Source: Xiphias gladius (taxonomy: Eukaryota; Chordata; Actinopteri; Istiophoriformes; Xiphiidae). From it: a DNA stretch of 64,000 nucleotides. The stretch's first letter is position 1. Each line of letters opens with the position of its first letter. The stretch is taken from assembly GCF_016859285.1 (NCBI RefSeq), contig NC_053420.1, positions 25,790,045 to 25,854,044 on the forward strand, read 5' to 3'. The notes under the pieces were generated by a model that saw only the letters and a program-made list of their open reading frames with translations, was not told the DNA's origin and searched no databases. Below, piece after piece: positions 1-13,385 of this stretch. A program made the position numbers and the translations under genes.

Positions 1-1587
1 TGAGATGAAAAGACAATTTGCAATCAAATGTATTTTAAGGAAAAATTCAAGCACATGTGACAAAGATAATATAAAAAACATTACTATTTCAGAGTGTGAG
101 TATAAAACATTGTATTATGTCAGTGTTCAACAGAATTGTACATTTGATATAATGACACTGCAACAAGTTAAATGACTGCTACGACCAGGTTTTATGAAGA
201 TTAGTGATACTAACATAAACACATGGTTGGCTACACTGCACCAACCAAATAATATAACGTAGTATGAACTTGTAGAAGGTCTAAAACGATGTGGTAATTT
301 CACTGATATGTGGTAGAAGGAAAAATCCACGAGGAGAATGTGCATCAACTCCATTCGTCTCCACCAGAACTTCTGTTGTCCATCTGGCAGAGCCACCATT
401 GCACCAGCAGTTCTCTAGCTCTTTTTAATCTGGAGAAAATGCACCATTTTCTGCTGAATTATCTGTTAATTTAAATGTGTGCGAAATACCAGATGGCGGT
501 GGTGTAAAAGATGTAAACATGTTCAGCATTCAGCCTATAGATGGCGCCAAACTCAAAGCGTGGGCCTCCTTCACAGCGGAGTCGCCCTGTGAATTTTTAC
601 TGTAATTGTACCACTGTGAATCATCAGATCAAAATACCAGCAGTCAAGGGTTGCAGTTTTTTGTACTGCAATCAACGCCTTGATTTTGTTTTCCTATTTT
701 GACTTGAGGTAATCTGTCTGATGGAAACACACAGCCAGACTCAGATTAATCAAGTCTGTCAGTCATCCTTACCCGTTGACCACAATGTTGCAGATACATC
801 ACAAGTTTACTCACCAAGCAGAGACTCAAAGGCTTTGCCTTGCAGAGTTTATAGGATAACTTAGCAGGTAAACGAACGCAAATACACACACATACATACA
901 CACCTGCATAGAGTGTTTGGGTTTGTGCAAAGATTGCAAGCATTTCATAATTTTCAATTTGGGTCCAAATTGATACATTATAAAGAGTGCTACAGCAATA
1001 AAATGTACTGTTATTATGATAAATGGCTCACTGTTTAAAATTTTCTATATGCACTTGTTTAGCACAAAAAGCTCAAGGGGGTTAGCGGAATAGTATTAGC
1101 CATTAACGTCTGTCTAGGCACTTACACAAGTCCCTGTTTTGGCAAAGATCAAAAGTTAATGTGAAACATCTATTCAACAAAAGAAAAAGGCATGATTTGG
1201 GATTTTTTTAAAACATTAGTCTGAATAAATGTGGCTATACTGTTTAGATTTATATATGAAATATTGCTAATAAGCTATTTAAAAGCTGTCATATAAAGTG
1301 TTCCTCCAAACACATTCCTCAGAGTTGCAACAAACCGTTTCCTGTATAGAAAATGTTCATCATGGAATAGGCATGCAGGCACAAGTAAAATTCCTACCAG
1401 AATTCATACAATAAATCTGAACGTATACAAAACTATGCCACACAACATATTTAAAAAGAAAATGGAATAAAAGTGTCTGCCGGTCATGCTGCTGAGGAGA
1501 GATGGAAATCGGTCAGTCAAGACATGGAAATACTACTGTCACAATTGTCTCTGGGCTTTGGCCATCATGGGATATCTGTGCTCAACA
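1..1587. other. gene-free flank
   Basis: AT-rich DNA with only short open frames and no exon that I recognise on either strand. In percomorph opsin clusters an SWS2 gene usually lies upstream of LWS. No SWS2 exon is visible here or anywhere else upstream of LWS in this window, so it is either further left or absent. I see no other structure. Confidence 0.6.
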
Positions 1588-1918
1588 ACATTCATCCATC
1601 CATCCGTTAGTTATACCACTTATCATTTCATCCCACTCCCATCTGACATTGGGCGAGAGGTGGGGTACCCCCTGGACAGGTCGCCAGTCTATCACAGGGC
1701 TGACACAAACAACCAGTCACGCTCACATTAACACCTACCGGCAATTTCGAGTCGTCAGTTTCCCTAACGTATTTGTTTTGACTGCTGGAGGAAACCCACA
1801 CAGGAATGCAGACATCATGCAAACTCCTCACAGAAAGGTTCCAGCCGAACCGGGGTTCGGACCCAGAACCTTCTTACTGTGAGGCGACAGTGCTACCCAC
1901 TGCACCACCATGCCCCCC
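1588..1918 (-). repeat. 3' end of a teleost LINE-type dispersed repeat
   Basis: Starts with a CATCCATC run and contains phrases typical of a very common fish repeat: 'GACAGGTCGCCAGTCTATC', 'ACGCTCACATTAACACC', 'ATGCAAACTCCTCACAG', then 'GTGCTACCCACTGCACCACC'. From memory this is the tail of an L2/Maui-like LINE shared by many fish families. The exact family and orientation are uncertain. No coding part remains. Confidence 0.6.
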
Positions 1919-1924
1919 AAACAA

Positions 1925-2930
1925 CATATATACACAAATCTGAGAAAAGGATTATTACATGATATGAAGTGAACCCAAGACCGTTTGAGAAGCAAAGGTG
2001 GACTGGGCTCACATCACACCAGTGTAATTATTCATCATCATTAACTGTCACTACTCGTGTAGACCACCTGCTATTCAGGCAGCCAGTGTATAAACCAGAC
2101 TTTCAGCCCAGGTCATGGTGGCCACGGAGATTCCCGTCGGTAGTCGGGAGCAAATCCGAGTTCTGCTAGTAGTGAACTTTTACCAAACATGAATAGTTCA
2201 GAACTAGCGGAATTCCAGACCTACCCTCGAAATATCACAGCACCACATGGAAAAGCAGTCAAAAGGAGGTTTAAAAAAAAAAAGGATCAAAAGAAAAACT
2301 ATTACTAGTATCTATTCCATCTCCTGGATGATATTTAAAGTTACATTAAGATACTGAAAGCAAAATACTCTCCCCCAAGATATTAAGGTCACACTTGAAA
2401 AATCTGTTTGTGAAAACCAATATTCATTCAACTATAGTGAACATTCAGTAAAGTTAAGCACTATTATGAATATAGATACATTTGGAAATATTGGAAAATA
2501 GAAGAAAAGTTTACAGATATCTTCAGTTTCCGGATCCATCCTCTTCTTGATGTGCAGTCCTTGTCCCACATGGAGTTCTTATCAAATCTGCGAGCCAGCT
2601 CCCTGTGGAAGAAGTGGACCTGAGAAAAAAAAAAAACACAGAATCTACAGATTAAAATAAACCGTGATAGCAGCTTTGGTTAACTTCTGCTTTCCCGAAG
2701 TGAACAGTTGTTCCGGAGAGATTAAAGTGTTACGGAGTGAGTATGCCAGAAGTAATTACTCTCTGTTAATCTGTTTTGTGGAAGAACCTGAGTTGTCCGC
2801 ATAATCTACTTTGGTCTCCTGGGACGTGAAAAGTCTTCACCTGTATTTCACTGGGTCAACCAGGTTCTGGTTAAGGGCTCAACACTAAGAAGGGAGAAAC
2901 TGCCATAACAACTGCTAACTTACAAGGCCG
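1925..2930. repeat. block A, duplicated at 16.2-17.04 kb
   Basis: Reads in parallel with 16195-17040, in the same order and orientation. Shared stretches include the segment from about 2166 (TTCTGCTAG, GTGAACTTTTACCAAAC), the segment around 2560-2620 (TTGTCCCACATGGAG, AAATCTG, TGGACCTGAGAAAAA), and the segment around 2685-2850 (TCTGCTTTCCC, GAAGTGAAC, CTTCACCTG). Length differences are many, so the duplication is not recent. On the reverse strand both copies show a good splice acceptor (T-rich, CTCAG, ending near 2621 and 16779), followed by about 30 codons open in the same frame and stopping at the same place. It could be the last exon of an unknown reverse-strand gene, or simply part of a dispersed element. 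Confidence 0.55.
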
Positions 2931-3049
2931 TAAACAAGATACAATGATAAAGTCTAACCAAGGGCATGGGCATACCTGTTTTGAACATTATATTAAAGAT
3001 AAAGTGAACAGCAATAGATAAAAGATTGTAAGGGGATTTTTTTTCCCCC

Positions 3050-3225
3050 CTTTGCCTTTATTTTACCATTGTAACATTGTAAGACAAACAGGAAACGTGG
3101 GGCGAGTGAGAGGGGGGTATGACATGATATAAGGGTCCGTGGCTGGAATCGAACTGGGAAGTAAGTTTAGTGATCATTGGTGGTTTTATGGCACAAGGCC
3201 GGCTGGCAGGAGGACAGCAGGGGCC
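3050..3225 (-). repeat. tRNA-derived SINE relic
   Basis: Shows the landmarks of a common percomorph SINE read backwards: GCCTTTATTT, CAGGAAACGTGGGG, a GAGAGGGGGGTATGACATG run, then GGAATCGAACTGGG, which is the complement of a tRNA B box (GGTTCGAATCC type). A second copy sits in mbd1 intron 14 at 55.27-55.45 kb. The 3' part is degraded. Confidence 0.55.
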
Positions 3226-5027
3226 GGACAACACAGCCAGTGTAACAACCAACAGCTGAACAAGCCCCTGAGCAAGCAGATAATTAGGTCAGGTAAAAAA
3301 TATTAGCAGGAAAATTGATGAGGACACCAGGACTAGTGGGCAGGTGGGGTTAAAGAATATGGGCAAATGGGTAGTAAACAAACACTGAGGCAAAATCCTT
3401 GAAAAATGCACAAAACAGTGAGAAAATATATAAACGCGTATTTGAACAGTGTCCCTATACTCCAACATAAGTGCCTGTCCTATGGGTTAAAAGCAAAAAC
3501 AGCAAAAAACACCAGTGAGTCTTCAAATTAAATGAATTCATAATGGCAAATGCAATTTCGGACGTGATATATACTGCATATTGGAAGCATGTCACCTTAG
3601 CTGTGGGCTAATAAGACACGTATTGTTTTATATAACCTCACACATTGGGTCATTAGTTACATTAATCAGGACCATTTTGCCTAGTAGTTTTAGCCAATGG
3701 TAGCTTACGCAACTATAGGGCAGAATGTTGATGTATTAACCCGCAGCATTTAATAATACAACTAGCAAACACAATGCCAGCTTTGAACTTGCTTTACCCC
3801 TGGCTTATACTAGTTTGATAAAATTGACTGTACTATTCACTCACCAAGCTCACTAACTAGCTTGGGGGCTTCATTTACTACACCCTGCACCATATACGGT
3901 ATGGCATAGCTAGCTATAAAGGTAGCTAGCAGATATTTCTGAAATACAACACATAGCATACCTTTTCAGGTTAGGAGCCTTTGGGGTAATAAATTGCATG
4001 GCCTGAAAATTATTTTCAACTGCTTGCTTTCCAAAAGGGGAACCTTCAGTCTTTGAATGTTGGCTGTGACTTTCTGACACCAAAGTTCATGCCCACCTCA
4101 TGCAGCCATTGGCCAGTGTGTGGAGGGGATGAGGTAGGCAGGATTTTGACAAAACCCTTTCTGCCACTTTTCGCATGTACGAATGAGTGCTGTTAAATAA
4201 TAAATGCCTTTCAGGAAACAGCTATTAATACTTTTGTCTTCAGAAGTGGTCAGACGACATGTCGAACTAGATAGTTTTGAGCACACTTCCCCCTGTAGAT
4301 TCTAATAGAACTCCATGTGTTTTGTAGCGAATGCACCCTTTATTACTTCTTGTGTTTTGAGGTGTTTTTGCCACTGTGCTATGAAAATGTGTACTAACAA
4401 TATGTGGCTTCTTACTGTTAATTCCAATACCTGTCCACGTTCATAGGCTTGAGGTGTGGTTACAAAAAGCATGGTATTTGACTACATGGACACAAGTTTG
4501 AATATTTTAAGTGGAAATGTATTAATGTATGGCCAGAGACAATCAAATTTTAAATATGCCAAATAACTCTGTACAACCCCCAAACTTCAGTGGAAGTCTA
4601 AAGTTTTTTTTTTTTGTATCTACAGCAAAAGCACTGTAGCTTTCAACAGCACATAGCTTTTACCAAATTAACATAACATATTTGACACTTCTCTGCAAGA
4701 CATAAGACTTACTGGTTTTGTTTGGTGTATTTATCTCAGCTGCCGAAAACACCTGCTGCAGTGGGACAACTCGCGATGAACAAACACCGTCGTGCTGACT
4801 TTACCAGTCTAGAATTTCACTTCCAGCAGCAAACGGGGCTTACACTCAGAAAAGAGCCTTCGTTTTGAAGTTATGGTAAAGTACTGCTTGCCCCCAATTC
4901 TGGGCAGCTCTCCGGCCTGCGTCGACTTAGCAGCTTTTAGCAGGATTTGTTGAAGTTAAATCAAGTGGCCCAGTAAGCCATGCCAGTGAGGCAGCATGCA
5001 CAGTACCAGGACCCTGGAACTAGCACA
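3226..5027. other. gene-free interval
   Basis: AT-rich sequence with poly-A/T runs and only short open frames. No exon, RNA gene or clear repeat family is recognised. Confidence 0.5.
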
Positions 5028-5395
5028 TCTTAAAGGAGCTCTATGTTATTTTTGCTGTAAGCATTAACAGCTGTGTACTTACCGGTCTAGAAGAATTGTC
5101 ACTGTAGCTTCCAGAATGCTCTTTAGAAGTAGCGCTGGTCAGAGGCCATCTCTTGTATTGTAAATGCAACGATGGCTGAAGCTCTTGCCAAGCGACCATC
5201 ACCACCACCTGCTCCTGGCAAGAAACCGCGTTCGGCGGCAGAGAAATTTAGCACCTTTAATGGAATGCGGTCATTTATAATGTTGGCAGCTACACCTGTG
5301 CTTTTCCTGTTAGCCAAAATGTCTATTGTGAAAAGGTCTTTTCTGACTACTTTAGGAAAGTTTTGGAAAGTTTACAGAAACTAAAGCAGCATGTA
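5028..5395 (+). mobile_element. TTAA-type MITE-like repeat
   Basis: Begins at CTTAAAGGAGCTCTATGT and shares GCATTAACAGCTGTG followed by ACTTACCG with the repeat at 52.56 kb (GCATTAACAGCTGTTTGC, then TTACCG). A TTAAAGG start is typical of Kolobok or piggyBac-like non-autonomous DNA transposons that target TTAA. The far end is not defined. It contains a 70-codon open frame starting near 5172 (MAEALAKRPSPPPAPG). I regard this as part of the repeat, not a host gene. Confidence 0.4.
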
Positions 5396-6114
5396 TGGTA
5401 TTCACACACTCCTGTTGGATAGAACGCAGCTGTTGGTCTTTTGCTTGACCTTGGATATGTAGTTTCTGATCAATTACTAACAGTAATATAATATACTTAG
5501 ACTCTTCATTATTCCCTAGATATTTGTCTATAATCCACTTATGTCAGCATACTTTACTAAGAGGAATGACTTACTACAGAACAAGTGAATGGTTCACATT
5601 ACATGTGCTGGAGAGTTTCCTCAAGTTGCATTTTGCCACTTGTTAAAAGCCACCTCATCACTAGCAGCACTACTTGGTAGCCTGCATCCATTGAGCATGT
5701 TGGTCTTAATGACCTGCTGAGATAACACTTGAGTAACATTGAAAAGCATATCCATAAAGGCTTAAAAGGCTGAAGTATATTCAAAGTCTCTTCATTCATG
5801 CTTAAAGGGAGGCATATGAATGAGTGGCTGCTCCCTGGACCCACAATGCTTACAAACCTGTGTGGCTGTGTTAAAAAATGATTATTTTTATTTTTTTTTA
5901 AGATCGATAGATAGATAGAGATATCTCTATCTATCTATATACACATATCTATATACACACATACACACACATATTGAACTGCTTGATTAATATTTCATTT
6001 AAAGCTAGTAAATTTCCCAAAGTCAGGAAAAGTGGTCTGGAGCTATTACATTATACTATTGGACAAATAGTATAGTGTTTTATCTAAATAGCTTGAAAAA
6101 ATTATAACAGGGAT
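5396..6114. other. gene-free interval with GATA-type microsatellite palindrome
   Basis: No gene is visible. Around 5903-5965 a GATA-type run meets its own complement (GATAGATAGAGATATC followed by TCTATCTATC), then runs into ATACAC repeats. This is a self-complementary hairpin of simple repeats. Confidence 0.7.
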
Positions 6115-6640
6115 ACTTCTGACCCATTTGGATTCAGACCTATGCATTATACTAAAACAGCAAACCTGGTACTATTAGATATCATCAGCATTAGATAAGG
6201 ATAAGAGTGTCACGAAATCAAAGTTTGGGTTATCCCTTTCAAAACTAATTTAAGATTTTCAAACAGAGTGATGATTGACCCAGTTTAAAAATCATGAAAC
6301 ACATGGTTGTTACAAAAAAAAAGTTAAAATATGAATCTCAATACCTCACAAGGCTTCAGTTTGGGAGCTGTTAAACTGTGTACCAGAAGACAAACCTAAA
6401 GCTAGAGTCCCAATATGTGCAGATGATACTGTGATCTAAAACAGGGCTAGTGCTAGCACTTTAAAGCAACTAACAAAATGTGTGAAGTTTATGGATTTGT
6501 AGCATGCCCCCTTCTGTTTCGCCCTGAATTTAAAAAAAAAAGAAGAAAAAAAAAGAGGCTGAATATTATTGGATGGGATTATTTTGGAATCCAATCTGAA
6601 ACATGTACAAAAATGTGCAGAACACTTTAGCCAGACCATT
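6115..6640 (+). mobile_element. LINE reverse-transcriptase relic
   Basis: Two pieces recall the RT domain of non-LTR retrotransposons. The frame near 6120 reads DPFGFRPMHYTKTANLVLLD, which resembles the 'FGFR..HST..AL' region. The frame near 6405 reads PICADDTVI, which matches the catalytic YADDT box with its tyrosine replaced. Stops break the frame between them. The clade could be L2, Rex or Daphne. A long-dead fragment. Confidence 0.45.
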
Positions 6641-7240
6641 GTTTAGAGATTAAACTGTTGTACAATCCATAATGTTTTCTCACTGTTTTCTTGTCTTGCC
6701 CTACATATTATGGTAATGGTTATGAGTAGACAGAATTAACCGAGGACTGAAATTGTTTTATACTGTGAAGAAAATATCACAGATTCTAGAGAAATTTAAA
6801 AAAGAAAAAAGTAACTTCAGCTGGTGGTCTGAATTTGTGATAGGTTGTCCAGTTCTCTTGTTTTTGTGTATTATTCTAACTTGCAATGTACTTTTACATA
6901 CTGTACTTGTAGAATGTACTTTTAGTTCTGGGGATTTGTAAAACAAATGATATAATCAGTGCAGTATAGTGTGATGTACAGTATTTGATATTGCTGATCA
7001 ATTTGGTTTCACCTCTTAACTAAAATGTTTAAATAAATAGATAAATAAATAAATAAATGGTGAGGCAGAGGAGATAAGACCTCAGTATGCATGAGACAAA
7101 CTCTGTTCTACAATGTGTCATTGACCATGTCTAACACAAAAGTGTCTTTACCTGATCGAATGGCCACATTGAAGGCATGGCGAACAGCTTGGCTTTTGCA
7201 GATCTTCGTAGCCTGAGATGAATTGCACAAAAAAGGATAG
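6641..7240. other. gene-free interval
   Basis: AT-rich sequence with a TAAA-type run (AATAAATAAATAAATAAA) at about 7031-7058. Nothing coding is recognised. Confidence 0.5.
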
Positions 7241-8970
7241 GGGCAAATGAAACACTGGTAACCACAATGCAAGAGGATTCAAATGCACAACTCAGGACAC
7301 AGTTCAGGGTTCTGCAAAAATCAAGGTCTTTACTTGGAAAAAGTAACTGAAACTTGACATGAGGAGGTTAGGGCATGCAAGAGAGCCGCAACAGAACTGA
7401 AATTTCTTATGAAACATCTGTAAAAGTTTGCAAAACATAGGAAACGTTTGAGCTGCTCTCTGCTAGTGGGGATCAGCCAATTGTACAATGCAGTACAACA
7501 GTATTGACTTTAGCAGGGTCCATTTGGATGCAGTTTTGAGAGACAATGAAGCCCAGGAACAAAATTAACGAGGCCCTCAGTAGTCAATGCAGGGGCAGAA
7601 TGATTTGTCCTTTTTGTCTACAAAGATGATCAAACTCCAGCAGGTGAGGATGATGGACGGATAATCCCAGTTTCCAGCAAGAAAAAAATGTATTGCTGAC
7701 AAAGAGTAGAGGTGCCCTCTATGTGTGCAATAAGGATGTAGTCTGCTGCCAGAGGGGTGTACCCTACCTCTCCTTTTCTTGCTCCCTCAGGCGATTATCA
7801 ATTTTAATAGCTAGGCAATGAATGAATCCAGATCTAGGCAATGAATGAATCCAGATCTGGGGGATGGTCCATGGACACCAGGTAGTCTTTTATGGGGTCA
7901 GAGAGACCGTGATGGAAAGCGTCAAGCAGCGAAGATGGGTTTCAGCCACATTCTGCTGCCATGATGCAGAATTCAATGACGTTGTCAGAGACCTGACTAT
8001 TGTCCTGGAGCACATCCATAATGGCTCGTACTACTTCTCGACTCAGGGTGATGTGATCAAACCTTACTGTGTGTCAGTGAAGAGGTCGTGGTAGTAGCAA
8101 ATGGGGGAATTTAGGGCTCACTCTGCTGTTGCCCAGGCCTCGGCTTGACTGCTCAGGTGAGTAATCATGTACACAAACTTAGCTCGTTCAGTGGGAAACA
8201 CAGCTGCCTGCATTTCAAAGTGCAGCCAACGCTGTACCAGGAAGGTGCGGCAGTTGTCGGTGTCACTTGAAAACCTCTGTAGCCTGGACATAATGAGGAA
8301 CAGAAGATGGCAGGGGAGCAGACACAGGAGCTTGAGATTTCATGGCAGCAGGAGCAATAGAACCCAGTGAATGAAAGGGGGTAATCAGCTGTTGCATCTG
8401 ATCATTGAGATGGCCCACCTGGCTGATGATGGGGGACTGGAAGCCCTCATGACATTCATTAAGCTCCCTAACTCCATGACAAACCGAGGTAATCTGTTCC
8501 TCGTGCCGCTGAATCTTTCTGGTTTGAGACTTGATAGCAGCAGAGTCCATCGTGGCCAGTTCGTACCGAAACACTGGTAACCACAGTGCAAGAGGACTGA
8601 AACGCACAAGTCGGTACACGTGCAGGAAGCATAGGGCAGACAAACAAATCCAAAAAGGGCTCGGCAAAGGACAAGGTCAAGACTAGGCTATGAACAAAAA
8701 AGAAACCAGGAACACTAACATCATGAGAAGGCTGGAATGCTTGTCACAAGGAACAATGAAAACTGACTCAGAGGAAAGGGAGCACAAGAGACCAAATATG
8801 CTTGGAGAGGGGACACAATTCAACACAGGTGACACAAATCAGGGGCAGGGCAAGTGGGGATTTGAAACGAGAGGAAGAGTTAGTGACACCAAAATAAAAC
8901 AGGAAACACTACAGCAAATGACAAAACTAAGAAAAACATGACCTAAGGAGAAGAGCGGGACATGACAGCG
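7240..8970 (-). mobile_element. Ty3/gypsy-type LTR retrotransposon fossil
   Basis: On the reverse strand the part at roughly 8.57-8.97 kb begins TGTCATG and reads like a fish gypsy LTR plus leader. It is followed leftwards, at about 7.78-8.56 kb, by a stretch resembling the capsid (gag) region of Ty3/gypsy elements. A segment at about 7245-7300 repeats part of the right-hand end (ACACTGGTAACCACA, then GCAAGAGGA), as expected of the second terminal repeat. No pol genes are seen. The element is clearly broken at many places, short and incomplete. It looks old relative to the opsin conversion event, though I cannot date it. Confidence 0.6.
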
Positions 8971-10588
8971 AAAACCTTCTACACGAAGGCATTCATATTG
9001 TTGCCCTCAGTTGTACTCATGAAAAAGTGGCAGAAGTAATTGTGTGAAGAATCAAAATCAGGAGTTTTTAAGAGAAATCTTGCCTACTTTAACACTTCCA
9101 CATACATAGGTAATCTCTGCGTAAAGTGGGTGTGACTGTAGGATTTTGTATTTTGGAAAGTTATAAAAATTGTCGGATGTAACCCTTACCCAATTCTGAC
9201 ATCAGAGACATCAGGGCTTTCTGACATCAGGGGGTTTTCAGATGCAGTTAGACAATCCAAAAAGCATCTGTTTTGAAGCATTTACTGAGGACTTTAGGAG
9301 AGGAGAATGGTAAAGCTATCACTATATGACAGCGAAATAATTAGATTTTCAAAACAGAAGCATATTACATAAAATGTTGGTTAGGGGATTTCTGCAAATG
9401 ACTATTCTATAAACACTGAATCCTCTCAAATGCAATCTTAAGCTAATTTGATCAGTAACAGCAGCTGTTTGTCATTTACTTCAAATAAATGGATATAAAA
9501 ATTGAACCTAATACAGAATTTAAATAGCATTTTAAATTATATTTCAAAGCAACACATGCAGGCAACTATGAATATGCCTAAATGGCAGGCTGAGCAAATT
9601 AAGAAGTCAGTGGCAGCTAAAGAAATATCCTGGAAACCGGTATTAAAAAGTCAGATATCCTCAATGACATCTCAAACAGTAAAATTGCCTCTAACTTGAT
9701 ATTAAAACTTTGACTATTGGCCAAATAATTGAAGGAAGACAAGACAAAGAACCTGTGCATGCCTGCTGTCATGCCGTTTAATTGTTCTATCCTCCCCAAA
9801 GTGTTTTTCTTCTGAGTCAGTCCTCATAACTCAGGATGTGTTACCCCGTCCACTTTGCCCTTGCCATGAGGACTATGACGTGAGTTGTAGGATCAAAGGA
9901 GTGTTGAAAAATCCTGTGTTCTGAAGTGAACTCTCTTTCCGGAGGGATTAAAGGTGTTTTACTTCCCTCACATGTCATCAACTCCGACTGTCACTATTAT
10001 AGTTCCGTGGATCTCCACTTGTCCAGTTAAGCAGCTTTAAGACTTACCTCATGCCCACCAGGGTCCACATGTATACATATCATCATACACAACATAAAAT
10101 TTAGTTGATGTGCACAATTTTCCAGTGTTTGTTTTAATTTCCCAAATTAACGTATTACCATGCAACGGATGCAGTTCATGATATTAAGTGTCCCAATGTA
10201 GAAAAATTCCCCTGCATTTAAGAGTATAAGAAAAGAAACATTTGCTTTAACGCTTAAATGATCATTTGACACACAAGTTCAGCACTGATTCATTACTCTT
10301 TCTATTCAACATTTATAGTTGTAAGTAATAAACAATATTGGCTAGTGCAGGGGTCAAAGAAGGAAAATCACGGCTCAAAATTTACATCATCTTTTAGCCA
10401 AAGGTCTGGCAACTAAACTCCATTTCAACTGAGTGGACGGAAATCCGCTTGCAAACAAGATTATTTTGGCATTTTGTGTCTTAACCTAATTAGCTGATAG
10501 TTTTAATTACAGTACAAAATAAGTTTATTGCTTTGCCGCTGAGTATCACTGCCAATTTGCACACCATGGCTGTAATATGATTTTGACC
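8971..10588. other. LWS upstream region
   Basis: Carries no exon. At 9923-9953 it holds a third, shorter copy of a motif from block A: GAAGTGAAC, five bases, then TTCCGGAGGGATTAAAG. It lies about 0.8 kb upstream of the LWS start codon. The GGGATTA inside it is the complement of an OTX/CRX-like TAATCCC. This is a candidate cone-specific upstream element; the function is inferred only. Confidence 0.45.
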
Positions 10589-10626
10589 TAATCCAATCAG
10601 AGGTCTCTGAAGCACAAGTATAAAAG
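10589..10626 (+). promoter_or_regulatory. LWS core promoter: CRX/OTX site, CCAAT and TATA box
   Basis: TAATCC (10589-10594, OTX/CRX consensus) overlaps CCAAT (10593-10597). A TATAAAAG box follows at 10619-10626, about 89 bp before the start codon. The spacing suits a photoreceptor promoter. Site identities are by consensus only. Confidence 0.6.
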
Positions 10627-10714
10627 CTAAAGTCAGATGTGTAACACCAGTCACCCAAGGAGGCTGTGTGTGACAAGAGAGGCTGATTGCTGAGCACCTC
10701 CTTCTGAGAACAGA

Positions 10715-12945
<2,231 letters not shown>

Positions 12946-13379
12946 ACCTCCATGTTCACTGTTTTGGAAAAAAACTGAGAACCATTGTGATTTGTACAGT
13001 AAATATTTATTGTTTCATTTCTTTTCTTTTTTAGTAAATATAGCTTTCTGGCAAATGGAAAAAAAAAAAAATATGCGTAAAGCAAATGAATCATTCTATC
13101 ACTGTTTTTTTTTCAGATGAACATAAAAATACCAAGCATATTGAAAGCTTTCTGTTTGGTGTTTTTTATGACTACTGGTGTAGAGATCATTACAACCTTG
13201 AACAATTTACTTGTCACTAGTGTTAATTTTACTGTTTAGTGAGATACCTTACAACCATTTTATCGTCTTATACAAGACAAGGTCAAGACCTAGTATGTGG
13301 CTGGACCGCCCTTTATCTGTTTGCTTCTCTCCTAGTGTCTGTGCTCACATATACAGTTATTTATTACAGCCAAATTCCC

Positions 13380-13385
13380 AATAAA
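13380..13385 (+). other. polyadenylation signal of LWS (candidate)
   Basis: AATAAA lies 435 bp after the LWS stop codon. It is the first canonical hexamer seen downstream. Confidence 0.5.

Noticed and set aside
127-399. 90-codon reverse-strand frame at the window start
   Set aside because: No recognisable family; considered as hcfc1 or SWS2 sequence but the residues do not match what I know of either.
5172-5384. 70-codon frame beginning MAEALAKRPSPPPAPG with a basic proline-rich start
   Set aside because: Lies within a repeat that shares sequence with the element at 52.56 kb; no domain and no splice or polyA support.
7864-8094. Forward open frame in the 7.9 kb region
   Set aside because: Antisense to the retroelement fossil, whose reverse-strand sequence explains the composition.
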